Assembly (NCBI GenBank): GCA_020002185.1
Contig: CM034544.1
Coordinates: 29,341,531 to 29,405,530, forward strand
Source: Paraescarpia echinospica
Lineage: Eukaryota > Annelida > Polychaeta > Sabellida > Siboglinidae
DNA: 64,000 bases
Direction of reading: 5' to 3'
Shown: positions 11,825-22,830 of the stretch, one piece after another
How positions within the stretch are numbered: the first letter of the stretch is position 1
Layout: every line of letters begins with the position of its first letter
The notes under the pieces: model-generated
What the model was told of the DNA's origin: nothing
The model's input: only the letters and a program-made list of their open reading frames with translations
The model's database searches: none
Program-made: the position numbers and the translations under genes

Positions 11825-12720
11825 GGCATCAGTGAGTATAGCAGAAACATTTTACTAAAGTAAGTTGGAGCAGAGACACATCCTTGCTGTACTCTGTTTG
11901 TGAGTGGCAACAAGTCAGACGACTGGCCGCCTTCAAGGAAACGCGCTAGCATGCCGTCATGAAATTGCTGAACTATGGTAATGAATTGATATTTCTCCGT
12001 GATCTTCAAAAGATCATCAAGGCTGACTGTTTCGAAAGCCTTGGTGAGTTTGATGCCGGTGGTTTAGAATTCCACATTCTATTCCTGGTATTTCTCTTGA
12101 AGACATGTCCTTTCGTGAAGGCGCACACACTCTCTGGCAGCAAACCATGACCAAGCGAGGCGGTTCAGAATGATTCTGATAAAGATTTTACCAGCAGAGA
12201 ATTGAAAGTCCGCGGTTATTATCACAGACTTTGAGATTTCCCCTCCGCTTGTACAGATGGAAAACAGAAACATATTTGCACTCCTGAGGAATGGTTTCTT
12301 GATCCCACAGGGAGTGAACAAGCTCGGTGAGTTTGTTTGCAAGGCATTGGCAACGAGACTTGTAGATTTCAACTAGGATTGCGTCGGCTCCTGTTTTCTT
12401 TTTCCATTCGACGGGAGGTTGAACAGTTTCTCGGTTTCCCTCAGTGAGGTAGGGTTACTTAGATATATATAGCGGTCTACATGTTTGTAGTAACTTGAGT
12501 CAGCCTGCTGCTTGCATCTTCGTTGATAGAGGAAGGTCGACTGAGAACTTTGCTGAACTTGAACTGTTCTCTCTCGAATTTGCGCTTTTTCTTCTGACCA
12601 ACACTGTCCCATCTGAACTAAGGACTGGTGATAATTCAGATGACTGTGGCGCATATACAATGTTTAGAGCATAACCATGATCGTAGAACTGCTTATATCG
12701 TTTATGCAACCAGGACACTC
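11825..12720 (-). pseudogene. RTE/craniofacial-type LINE reverse transcriptase remnant
   Basis: Read 12720 to 11825 on the minus strand, successive frames give LSSDGTVLVRR, a K-TGADAILVEIYKSRCQCL segment, WDQETIPQECK, LYKRRGNLKVCDNNRGLS, KIFIRIILNRLAWSW, and finally FHDGMLARFLEGG with LTNRVQQGCVSAPTYFS. This is the order of RT motifs in RTE-like LINEs (GADAIPAE, HLYKRKGN, ILLNRL, FHDGMxARV, GVKQGCVLAPTLFS). Several frameshifts and stops separate the blocks, and the palm YADD region is not seen, so the copy is dead and truncated. Confidence 0.7.
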
Positions 12721-12899
12721 TTGCTATACGTACTAGGTGGCGCCACTCAAAGTGATCGAATAATACGATTTTATTATGTACACTAATTTGACTAAGTCAC
12801 TATTCATGCGTTTTGAAACGATTTGTTTAATATCAATACTAATTATTATTCATTGTCATATTTATGTGTAATATTCACACTACTACAAACGCAAAACTG

Positions 12900-14140
12900 G
12901 TCGTGACGTGGGCGACCCCCCTGATAGGACACTCAGGATATTCCGATTGGTGACACTCAATCCACCATGCCATGCCAGGAAGCCAAAGGTTACAGTACTC
13001 TCAAGTTAACACACATAGAAGGTCCTCAAAACATGACGGCTCACCCCGAGGGATCTGAGTTTACGCAGAAAATAAAGTTTCTGTTGGCACTTCTTGTTGT
13101 TCAAAGTTGTGTTTGCACTGAAGCTATGTTTAGAGTCAATTACGGTACCTAGGTACTTGTGCTCTGATACACGCTTGACAGTCTCACCATTGTTGACCAG
13201 GTCTTTGGATGGGGTGGGGTCTTTCCTGGAGTCGGTGATGACCTCCTCAGTCTTCTGGGCATTAAAATCCACACCACCGGGCAAAGACTGAGACCACTTC
13301 CTCGCACACCATGTCGGAAGGAAAGGTCGACAATTGCCGTATCGTCAGAGTACTTCCCAAAAGTGCACTGCTCATGCTTCCTGCGGCAATCGTCCGTGTA
13401 CAAGGTGAAGATCACCTGCGAAACCACTGAGCCTTGAGGGGCCCCGGTGGATGTACACAGGGGGATAGACAACATGGCGTTATGACGCACAGCCTGCTGA
13501 CGTTCCGTGAGGAAGGAATTCACCCAGAGAACAAGGTGAGGGTTGACGTGCATGTCCGCGAGAGTCTTCATCATGATGTGTGGCTGGATCGTAATGAAGG
13601 CCGATGAGAAGTCTACGAAGACTATCCTGGCGTACGCCTTGGCTTTCTCAAGATGAATGTACACGGAGTTGAGTAGGGTCAGCACCGCGTCGTCCACGCC
13701 CCGGTTGCGTCTATACGCAAACTGGAGTGGATCACGCTGATCGCCGATCTGCTGCAGGAGTTGTGAGAGGATGAGGCCCTCGAAGCATTTAATTACCACA
13801 TAGGTCAGCGCTACCGGCCTGAAGTCTTTCGGAGCAGATGGCCGCGACTTCTTCGGAACAGGGCAGATGATGGAGGATTTCCATATTCGAGGAAAATGGT
13901 GCTGCCTGTGGGACCAGTTAAACAGAATGCTGAAAAGTGCTTCAAGCTGAGAATGACACTCTACCAGGACACGGCTGCCGATGTTGTCCGGTCCTGATGC
14001 CTTACGGGGATTAACCCGCTGAAGAACCCGGCTGACGTCATCCGGAGTGGCTTCAAGTAAGTCATGATCACCTAGCTGGGACTGGAGCTGGTCCGACGCA
14101 GTTCGGCGTTCGCGTGTGAAATGGTGACAATCAAAACGAC
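12900..14140 (-). pseudogene. CR1/L2-type LINE reverse transcriptase remnant
   Basis: From 14140 downward the minus strand reads a region with NPRKASGPDNIGSRVL, PKDFRPVALTYVVIKCFEGL, DPLQFAYRRNRGVDDAVLTL, VFVDFSSAFITIQPHIMMKT (motif A, D present) and TGAPQGSVVSQVIFTLYTDD (motif B). After a frameshift near 13330-13290 it continues HEQCTFGKYSDDTAIVD (motif C with YSDD in place of YADD) and then VKRVSEHKYLGTVIDSKHSF. The 216-codon open stretch is 13149-13799. It lacks the endonuclease domain and is broken near the 3' end. Confidence 0.78.
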
Positions 14141-14164
14141 TGAAGACAATTTTATGTCCTCTGC

Positions 14165-15130
14165 GAACTTCATGCTCTCCATATATATATCAATGATTTT
14201 GCACCAGCCAGTAAAATGTTTAATTTTATAATTTATGCAGATGACACAACTCTATCTAGTACATTAAACACTTTCAGCGATAAAATACATGACGAAAATT
14301 TAGAACCTTTAATAAATTAAGAACTTTTAAAAATAAATGTATGGCTCAAAATAAATAAATTATCGCTAAACATAGCAAAATCTAAATACATGACATTTCA
14401 AAAGGCAAAGAAAAATATACAGACACTAACTCTGAAGATAGACAATGTAAATATTGAACAAGTCAAGGAATTTAATTTCTTTGGTTTAATTATAGATACA
14501 AATCTAAACTGGAAAAAACATACTAAAAAAATATCAAATGCTTGTTCTAAAAAAAATTGGCATTTTAAACAAATTGAAACATGTGCTACCTCTCCATGTT
14601 AAAATAATATTATATAATTCTTTAATGGTGCCACATATAAATTATTGCATTATGGCATGGGGCTTTCAACCAAATAGTATAATAAAACTTACAAAAAGCC
14701 TTGAGAATTATTACCTTATGTAACTATATTTCGCACACATAACCACTTCACAAAAAACTAAACTTGTTAAAAGTAGATGACATCCTTAAATTACAACAAT
14801 TAAAAATTTACTATAAATATTTACACAATGACTTACCAGTTTATTTACAAAATTGGAGGATAATGTTTAACTACGAGGTACATAATCGTAATACAAGAGT
14901 CAAGAATAAAATATACACTAATAAAATTAAACATGAATTTGCAAAGAAATGTCTTAGGCATGATTTGCCACTTTTGCTAAATAACATTCCCGATATAGTC
15001 AAAGAAAAGCTTAGTACACATAGTTCACAAGGAATTGCCAAGTATGTTAAATTTTATTTTTTACTAAATTATCTGTTAACATGCACAAGACAAAATTGCT
15101 ATATATGTATCCAAAAACCAGAACCATAAC
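14165..15130 (+). pseudogene. LINE reverse transcriptase C-terminal half, decayed
   Basis: Starts inside the RT palm: INDFAPASKMFNFIIYADDT (YADD motif C, about 14185-14245). It then reads INVWLKINKLSLNIAKSKYM, FNFFGLIIDTNLNWKKH and LHVKIILYNSLMVPHINYCI with small frame changes, and ends in a 121-codon frame at 14764-15129 (LKLQQLKIYYKYLHNDLPVY) typical of the region after the RT. At least one stop and two frameshifts. It lies head-on against the minus-strand CR1/L2 remnant. Confidence 0.7.
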
Positions 15131-15207
15131 ATATCTCGGTGCAACACTTATACTCTATAGTGACACCGACGCGAACATCAGAAGAAACTATTCAAGGACC
15201 AACATCC

Positions 15208-16440
15208 CGAACAACGGCAGCAGCAGCACAATGAGCCGGCCAGCATCTAGGGTTAGATCACCCAGTCATTCCAACACTCATGTGACACGTGTGAACTCAG
15301 GTCGAACAACGGCAGCAGCAGCACAATGAGCCGGCCAGCATCTAGGGTTAGATCTCCCAGTCGTTCCAACGCACATGTGACACGTGCTCGGGTCGAACAA
15401 CGGCAGCAGCAGCACAATAGCCGGCCAGCATCTAGGGTTAGATCACCCAGTCATTCCAACACATGTGACACGTGTGAACTCAGGTCGAACAACGGCAGCA
15501 GCAGCACAATGAGCCGGCCAGCATCTAGGGTTAGATAACCCAGTCATTCCAACACTCATGTGACACGTGTGAACTCAGGTCGAACAACGGCAGCAGCAGC
15601 ACAATGAGCCGGCCAGCATCTAGGGTTAGATCACCCAGTCATTCCAACACTCATGTGACACGTGTGAACTCAGGTCGAACAACGGCAGCAGCAGCACAAT
15701 GAGCCGGCCAGCATCTAGGGTTAGATCACCCAGTCATTCCAACGCACATGTGACACGTGTGAACTCAGGTCGAACAACGGCAGCAGCAGCACAATGAGCT
15801 GGCCAGCATCTAGGGTTAGATCACCCAGTCATTCCAACGCACATGTGACACGTGTGAACTCAGGTCGAACAACGGCAGCAGCAGCACAATGAGCCGGCCA
15901 GCATCTAGGGTTAGATCACCCAGTCATTCCAACACTTATGTGACACGTGTGAACTCAGGTCGAACAACGGCAGCAGCAGCACAATGAGCCGGCCAGCATC
16001 TAGGGTTAGATCACCCAGTCATTCCAACACTCATGTGACACGTGTGAACTCAGGTCGAACAACGGCAGCAGCAGCACAATGAGCCGGCCAGCATCTAGGG
16101 TTAGATCTCCCAGTCATTCCAACGCACATGTGACACGTGTGAACTCAGGTCGAACAACGGCAGCAGCAGCACAATGAGCCGGCCAGCATCTAGGGTTAGA
16201 TCACCCAGTCATTCCAACACTTATGTGACACGTGTGAACTCAGGTCGAACAACGGCAGCAGCAGCACAATGAGCCGGCCAGCATCTAGGGTTAGATCACC
16301 CAGTCATTCCAACACTCATGTGACACGTGTGAACTCAGGTCGAACAACGGCAGCAGCAGCACAATGAGCCGGCCAGCATCTAGGGTTAGATCACCCAGTC
16401 ATTCCAACACTCATGTGACACGTGTGAACTCAGGTCGATC
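15208..16440. repeat. 95-bp minisatellite, thirteen copies
   Basis: CGAACAACGGCAGCAGCAGC starts at 15208, 15303, 15394, 15486, 15581, 15676, 15771, 15866, 15961, 16056, 16151, 16246 and 16341. Two early units are shorter (91-92 bp) and the rest exactly 95 bp. Each unit holds AGCCGGCCAGCATCTAGGGT and a TGACACGTGT block. The period is not a multiple of three, so it is not a protein repeat. Confidence 0.96.
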
Positions 16441-16665
16441 AAGTGATGTATTAATCCAGTTAAATTAAATTATAGAAGGTGGCTCCTCGACAGCGACTAT
16501 TCTAGTCTTAGAGGAGTCTCCTGACCCTCCTAGTTTGTTATTTACCATGTATTATGTCATGTTCATCATAAGGTTGTATATTTGTATTATTTTTTATTTT
16601 TACATGGATGTATTATATGTATAATCAAATGTCTGGGTCAAATAAAAACAAATTCTTCTTCTTCT
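16441..16665 (+). other. Probable LINE 3' UTR and tail
   Basis: After the minisatellite comes AT-rich sequence ending AATAAAAACAAATTCTTCTTCTTC, a common form of LINE 3' terminus. It probably belongs to the element at 14165-15130, with the minisatellite lying in or next to its 3' UTR. Confidence 0.4.
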
Positions 16666-16818
16666 CCGTTACGTGGCTGAGCACCCGCACGAGTTTTAAG
16701 TCCCTGCCATGCTGATCTCATGTTGCCATATTGAAACTACCGTTCGATTGTGTCTCTGTACTCTCTTTTGGCTTCTCTAATCTGTTTCTTTAACACACTT
16801 TGAATCTTTTTGCTTTTT

Positions 16819-16892
16819 CAAAGACCTGATCAAATTTTACCGTAATATATAATATATATATATCTTACGGGAGAATTTGATCAGGTCTTTGA
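16819..16892. repeat. Near-perfect hairpin of two transposon-like termini
   Basis: CAAAGACCTGATCAAATT at the left is mirrored by AATTTGATCAGGTCTTTG at the right around a TA-rich centre. The right half is also the left terminus of the MITE that follows. Confidence 0.85.
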
Positions 16893-17178
16893 CTTTGACT
16901 TCAGATCGCTAGGTGGCGCTGTCATGGCGACTTGTGGTGTTCGCTGAGCTCTGCTTTTGTTGTTGTTTTCTTAGTGTTAGCTAACTCTTTACCACACATT
17001 CCTTTATATTTCTGCAAACAGACTGTTAGAAAAGTTATTTTGAGTGAAGTAGGCCTACAGACAACAATACTGTACAGTGCATTAATGAAAATAAAACGGT
17101 GGCGTGTATATCGTACGTACACTAATGTTTTATGCCGTTTTAACAAAACAAACCTGGTCAAATTCTTCCGTTAGATAT
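16859..17178. mobile_element. MITE-like element with about 31-bp terminal inverted repeats
   Basis: The left end TATATCTTACGGGAGAATTT plus GATCAGGTCTTTG matches the complement of the right end (17148-17178) at roughly 27 of 32 positions. The element is about 320 bp, non-coding, and bordered by TA, as expected of a small TA-targeting DNA transposon derivative. A CTCF-like core (GCTAGGTGGCGCT) lies just inside the left end. Confidence 0.55.
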
Positions 17179-18530
17179 ACGTGTGCGAAATCTCTAACAC
17201 CCATTCCGTCGAATTTGTGCAAACAGACTGTTCGAAACGTTTGAGGGAAGACACTGAAGTACGTACGAAAATAGACGGGTGGAATCCAAATCTCGTAAAA
17301 GACACCTAGGTCTATGACAAAAAACCGAGCGTCCAATCTGCGGTGGAAAGCGGTCTATGAATCGGTGGGAGATCAGGCAGTGTATTAAAATAGGCTAATA
17401 GCGTTAAGAACGTGACTTTTCAGTGACGTGGATTCTGACCTGGCACGAATTTGCTATTTTTTTCTGTGCGCCAACAACAACAACGATGTTACCAGCCAGC
17501 ATGTTTTGTACAAATTGTTGAATGAACCATTTATAAGGTAATAAACAATGGTTCGATGGGTTCGCATAGTTCTCGAGATGGATTAGGTATACTTTGGTGT
17601 TGTAGGATCCTTTTCTGAAGTGTGTAAATTTAAGCTAGGTCTAAAGTGGTTAGCTACACACGCACGCACGCACGCATGCCCTCGCGCATGGTGCGTGTTT
17701 ACACACACACATGTTGATATTTGATTTTGTTACTGACATAAACATAACACAACTAGTTAACTTAATGGCCTCTGACAGTAAGGACTAGGTTTTGTTGCTG
17801 AAAATAAAGAATCTTGCTCTAATAGTATACCCTGATGTTGCTTACCTTTCTTAAGTGCTTGCCCACAAAGTTAAGTGTTTTAAATCGTGACCATTCGAAT
17901 GTGTGAGTGCAAATTGAAAGTGCGCCCTAACGGCTGATGACTTCACACGGAGGATGCCTCAAACATGGCATATGTAGTGCAGTCCGGTTCTGATGCAAAC
18001 GACTTTGACAATTCTTTTGGCAATAATGAGAATATGCCAAAAGTAACCAAAGATGTTCCAAGGATAATTGTTGGTACAACTGTACCAGCATGAACAAGCC
18101 GCTACACCGCCAGCCACGCATAAAACAACGGGTGAATTAGCAACGCACCCGGATTCAGGTCAAGTTAGGCCAATCACTTCAGAAATTAACGAAATCCAAG
18201 CCAGGATGTTCCCCCTTAAATTGATGTAAGCAATAACTGGGTCCATGTCATGATGTGAGTTGCTATCCCTGTTGGGTCGTAGCGAGTGCACTCTGATACA
18301 CGGCACAAAACAGTGTCTTGTTTTTTGTGCAAGCCACATCTGTGTGCAACGTCAACTGCCTGTTAGATGTGTGATGCCTGGATGGCACGAGTGTGACCAC
18401 ACATGTAGTTATCAGAGAAGTCAACAATGATTGTAAATGTGTCATTCTCCTTGATAGCGGGGTGCAGCTTCAATGTATGCCTCATCTCCATTATGTGTTA
18501 GCACTGTTGGCAACATGGCCGCGAACTGCA
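17179..18530. other. Non-coding stretch
   Basis: No gene supported. A diverged echo of the MITE interior (GCAAACAGACTGTT at 17013 and 17218) and a short ACGC run at 17656-17675 are the only structure noticed. Confidence 0.45.
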
Positions 18531-18636
18531 CGTTGCTGCAGTTCAAGATTTAACAAGATTGCCATCCAGAGAATTAACTCTAGATGGTAGGTGGACAAGG
18601 AAGCCCTTTGGCTTATCGAAAGTCCAACCCTTTTAT

Positions 18637-20612
18637 CTACATATATCCAGCCCTTCTGAGGTATGTGTCGATTTTATTTTTAAACATATTCACACTACTA
18701 GCACCCACACAATCATCAGATAATCTGTTCCATACATTCACAGTCCTTTGTGAAAATGAAAACTTTCTTACGTCTAATCTACACTGTTCCTTTACTAATG
18801 TAACTTCATGTCCTCTAGTCTTTCTATCTTTCTTAACTGAAAAAAACATATTTCTATCAATATTTTCATAACCATTCAATATTTTAAACACTTCTATCTG
18901 ATCTCCTCTCAATCTCCTGGTCTCTAGTGTTGTTAAACCACATTCTTTTAGGCGTTTTTCATAACTAAGATCCCTCAGTTTTGGTATCATTTTAGTCGCT
19001 CTCCTCTGTACTCTTTCTAACATATATATGTCCTTCTTGCGGTATGGCCTCCACGCTTGTATACAATACTCTAAATGAGGCCTAACTATTGTTTTGTACA
19101 GCGGTATTATTAGTTCTTTTTCTTTATATGCTATATTTCGCCTAATCAATCCAAGGATTTGATTTCCTTTTGAAGCTGCAATTCCACACTGCTCTGAAAC
19201 CTTCATGTCAGCACTAATTGTCAGCCCTAAGTATTTTTCTTTTACAGTAGTATTTAGTACAGTCCCCCCCATTGTATATTCTACATATTCGTTCCCATGT
19301 CCTGTGTGAAGACATTTACATTTCCCAAAATTGAACAACATTTGCCACTTTTCAGACCATTTGATCAACCTGTCAAGATCATCCTGTAAATGCTGTCTAT
19401 CTCCATCACTTTTTATCCTTCTAAACACTTTTGTATCATCTGCAAATTTCAACACCTTGCTAGCTATATCATCGTCCAAATCGTTTATATATATTAAGAA
19501 TAATATAGGTCCCAGTACTGATCCCTGTGGAACCCCACTCAAAACTGATTTCCAGTTTGAAGCCTCCCCATCAACAACTACCCGCTGTCTTCTGTCAATC
19601 AGCCATTTTTCTATCCAGTTAATTATACCATTTCCTATGCCATGGGCCTTTAGTTTAAGCAGTAATCTCTGATGTGGCACTTTGTCGAAAGCTTTTTGAA
19701 AATCTAAGTAGATGATATCTACTGGTGATCCATCATCTACCCACTTAGTGATATCTTCCAAAAAACATAACATATTTGTTAAGCATGACCTCGCTTTTAG
19801 AAACCCATGTTGAGATGGGTTTATCAAGTTATGTTTAACAAGAAAATCCACCATGTGATCTTTAATTAGTCTTTCTAATAATTTACAAATCACCGATGTT
19901 AAACTAACTGGTCTATAATTATTTGACTTGTTTCTCGAACCTTTTTTAAATAACGGTATAATGTTTGCTTCTTTCCATTCTAAAGGAACCACTCCCTCTT
20001 CTAATGACAAGTTGAAAACTGTTGCAAGTGGTATGCTAATTTGTTCTACAATTTCCAATAGTAGTTTGGGTGGAATACCATCCACTCCAGGTGATTTATT
20101 ATCCTTCATAGCCCTGATTTTCTTAGCTACCATTTCTGGGGTTACAATTAACTGTCTTAAATAGTCTGATTCTGCCCCCTTGAACTTAGCCTCTGGTACT
20201 GGCAGTGAACTAGTGTCTTCTCTGGTAAACACTGAACTAAAATACTCATTCAGGTCTTCTGCCATTAAGAATCCTTCTGATATTACGTTTCCAGCACTAT
20301 CTTCTAGAGGACCGACCTTATCCTGAACTTTCTGTTTGCTTCGAATATAAGCATAACAACTCTTGCTGTCATGTTTTATATTACAAGCTAATTTATGTTC
20401 ATAGCTTCTCTTTGAATTTCTAATTTCAGCTGTAGCTTGGTTTAGTGCTTCTTTATAAATGTTGTAGTCTTCGTCATTTCCAGTACGTCTATATGACTTC
20501 CACATCATTTCTTTATACTTAATTTTTATAATGGCTTCTTTCGATAAGTGTTTCTTTTTGGACCGTTTCCCGTGTTTTTTTAAGGGAACAAATTTGACGA
20601 TGATGCATTCAA
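18637..20612 (-). CDS. LINE ORF2 reverse transcriptase, uninterrupted
   Basis: A single open frame of about 640 codons. N-terminal linker with RSKQKVQDKVGPLED, then RT fingers (SPGVDGIPPKLL, ANIIPLFKKGSRNKSNNYRP), motif A YLDFQKAFDKVPH, motif B SGVPQGSVLGPILFLIYIND, motif C FADDTKVF, thumb GLTISADMKVSEQCG and C-terminal IVRPHLEYCIQAWRPY, ending VNMFKNKIDTYLRRAGYM. All catalytic Asp residues of motifs A and C are present. It copies the element's RNA at a nicked target. It is separated from the endonuclease frame only by a small deletion near 20613. This is a mobile-element gene, not a host gene. Confidence 0.92.
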
Positions 20613-20614
20613 TT

Positions 20615-21238
20615 TCACTCTAAGATATTCCAGCATTCTGTTGCTGTCTTATTCTTCAGTGTGTTATTCCAGTCTATCTTTGCTAAATATTTCCTTATGT
20701 CCTTATATTTTCCTTTGTGGAAATTTCTCCTATACTGCTTTTTACTATTCCTTTCTGATTTTACTTTGATGGTAAAATGTATCTGGTTGTGATCACTATT
20801 TCCCAGTGGCTCACATACCATGACATTGTCAACTAATTCATTCTGTGAGGACAAAACTATGTCTAACACATTCTCTCCCCTGGTTGGTTCTAGCACATGT
20901 TGAGAAAGGAAACTATCTTGTACTAAAACTAAAAACTTGTGGTCCTCACTACCCATACTCTGTAGAGATTTCCATTTTATATGCCCATGGTTGAAATCCC
21001 CCATAATAACACAGTCCCGTTTGCTCACTTCCCTTATAGCGTTTTGTATTTTTTCATTCTCTTCTATGCTTATGTTTGGACTTCGATAAACTAATCCAAC
21101 CGTTAACGTTGACTTTCCTGTAACTATGTTACACCAAACAGCTTCTTCGCAATCTGCTTCTCTGTCTAATTTTATTTCATAAGCCTGGATAGATTGCTTC
21201 ATGCCTTCTTTGCTGACAATTTCTCTCATAAATTTCAC
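20615..21238 (-). pseudogene. LINE ORF2 apurinic-like endonuclease, 5'-truncated
   Basis: 207 codons ending TECWNILE then a stop. It holds the APE-type endonuclease motifs LVYRSPN, CVIMGDFNHGHIKWKSL and GNSDHNQIHF (the C-terminal catalytic SDH). The N-terminal motifs (the NVRS and ITET region seen in the other copy at 38.4 kb) are missing because the copy is truncated. Compared with the other copy, about two bases are lost after TTA at the ORF end, shifting the frame into the RT. Confidence 0.85.
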
Positions 21239-21299
21239 TTTGTTACGCCCGTTTTACATTTGTCTTTCTTGAGGAATAATGCTGTCTCTCGACACTTGT

Positions 21300-22400
21300 C
21301 GAGGACTCTACAGTGGCATTATGCTGTTATAGAGTCGAACACCATATGATGAAGTCGTCCATCGACGTGTCTACGTGTGGAATTGTTTCAAACAACTGAT
21401 GGATGGTTCTATGATATATGTCTGGAGTGCACGATACTCCAAACCGACGTCCTAGGTAGAGATACCTGTCAAATGGTGTGTAGAATATGCCGAGTTTCAA
21501 GCTGTCTTCGTCTATTTTAACTGCCAAAACCCTTTCTTGCAGTCTATCTTTGAGAAGTACTTCTCTCGTGACATTTTTTTCTTGATCTCTTCTCGTGTCG
21601 GAAGTTTCAAGTGTTCTCTTCGAATTGCCTTATTCAAGTGTATCGGGTCTAAGCAAACTCGAAGTGACCCATCTTGCTAGTACACCAAATGTAGGGAATT
21701 TACCCAATCAGTAAGTTCTTCGACCTTTGTAATCATATCATTTTCTGCCATTTTCTTAAATTCTTCTTCAAACTCTTTGAATTTCCCAAACGGTACTTTC
21801 CTGCACGGTTCTGTTACAGGTTCCCCATCTAGTTTGACCTTGATGCTAAATTATCTTGGTACAAACCTCGTCCTCTGAACAAGTCTTCGTATTCGTCCAC
21901 GATATCAGGAGCTTTTTTGTTATCAGATTGCTCAATAGTTAGTACTCCCTTCACAAGACCCATGTCATCACACATCTGTATTCTCAATATAGGCTGAACC
22001 TGACCTGGACAGATGATAAACAATGCTCGCTTTGAGTGTCCTTTGTGTTTCACATTCAACATTGTTGTCCTGTTACATGTGCTTCTTCCGTATTGTAGGC
22101 GTTAAGCTTCATTTTTGTAGCTCTCCTTTTTGAGCCTCCTTGGAAGGATGTACGTTTTCATTGGTATTATGTTCCCATCACTGCCTGTGACAAGGTTCAT
22201 AGGAATGACCATATCATGTGTACACAATGGCACAATTCAGGGTCCAGTCTTCTAGTGTTCTTCTAAAGTGTCAACAACAAAGTCATGATCTTCTACCATG
22301 TGCATTTTCTTCCGTATTGCGATAACCACAAAATGTAGGAAACTTGGCCATGACACTCGTCGTTTTAATTTACATTATTGGAGCCATCTTTGCCTAAGAT
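21300..22400 (-). pseudogene. Dead Ty3/gypsy pol fragment
   Basis: On the minus strand, broken frames read APDIVDEYEDLFRGRGLYQD, FKEFEEEFKKMAENDMITKV, QDGSLRVCLDPIHLNKAIRR, KYFSKIDCKKGFWQLK, then LGIFYTPFDRYLYLGRRFGV and HVDTSMDDFIIW. These are the successive fingers and palm motifs of gypsy RT (NKAI, DCKKGFWQ, FGxxSxPxxF, YMDD, the last degraded to SMDD). Upstream (22.1-22.4 kb) are faint protease-linker-like words only. Many stops and frameshifts; the 3' part is cut off at the LINE junction near 21240. Confidence 0.75.
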
Positions 22401-22479
22401 GAACCCAATATACTTAAAATATTTAACTTCTGCCATACACTGCTGCTTGTAGACCAAATGGAGAGTGTTTGCTACATAG

Positions 22480-22830
22480 ATTAAAAAACAACCGTTATAT
22501 TTTAACTATGAATTATTTTGAATGTCTCACCCTGACGTTATCACACACTGGATTGTCACTGAAACATACGTCAGTAACTTCGTGTGCAGTATGTTGAGCT
22601 GTGTTAATGAGTAGCCGCATGCAATGTGGACATGTGTTATTCACTGCGATGTATCGCCCTTGTTTAATAAGAAGACCTATAACAACTTTGGCAATTAATC
22701 AAAATACTATGACGCAACATTTGAAGAAGAAACATTTGTTCATTTCTTCAACAGCGTGTGACATCTTGCTTGTCGTTTTGCCGTATGTGATTTATTCTTT
22801 TGGAAACCTTGTTAAAACTTGAGCATTTCC
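22480..22830 (+). repeat. Dispersed repeat A, copy 1 (inverted relative to copy 2)
   Basis: About 300 bp match, as reverse complement, to 35945-36245: ACAACCGTTATATTTTAACT, then CGTCAGTAACTTCGTGTGCA, CCGCATGCAATGTGGACATG, and CTATGACGCAACATTTGAAG. The two copies are about 13.5 kb apart and diverged by roughly 15-20 percent by eye. Confidence 0.75.

Larger units (their letters stand above)
18530..21240 (-). mobile_element. CR1-like LINE, 5'-truncated copy
   Basis: A minus-strand element with the 3' part of the endonuclease, a complete RT and a 3' UTR that ends near 18530-18546. The same 3' UTR (GGCAATCTTRTTAAATCTTG end) terminates the plus-strand copy near 41199. The 5' end is lost at about 21240, where it abuts a dead gypsy fragment. 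Confidence 0.85.

Noticed and set aside
15208..16440. Interstitial telomere sequence
   Set aside because: TAGGGTTAG occurs only once per 95-bp unit; there is no TTAGGG tandem run.
18637..20508. 623-codon gene as a host gene
   Set aside because: RT motifs and a second genomic copy show it is LINE ORF2.
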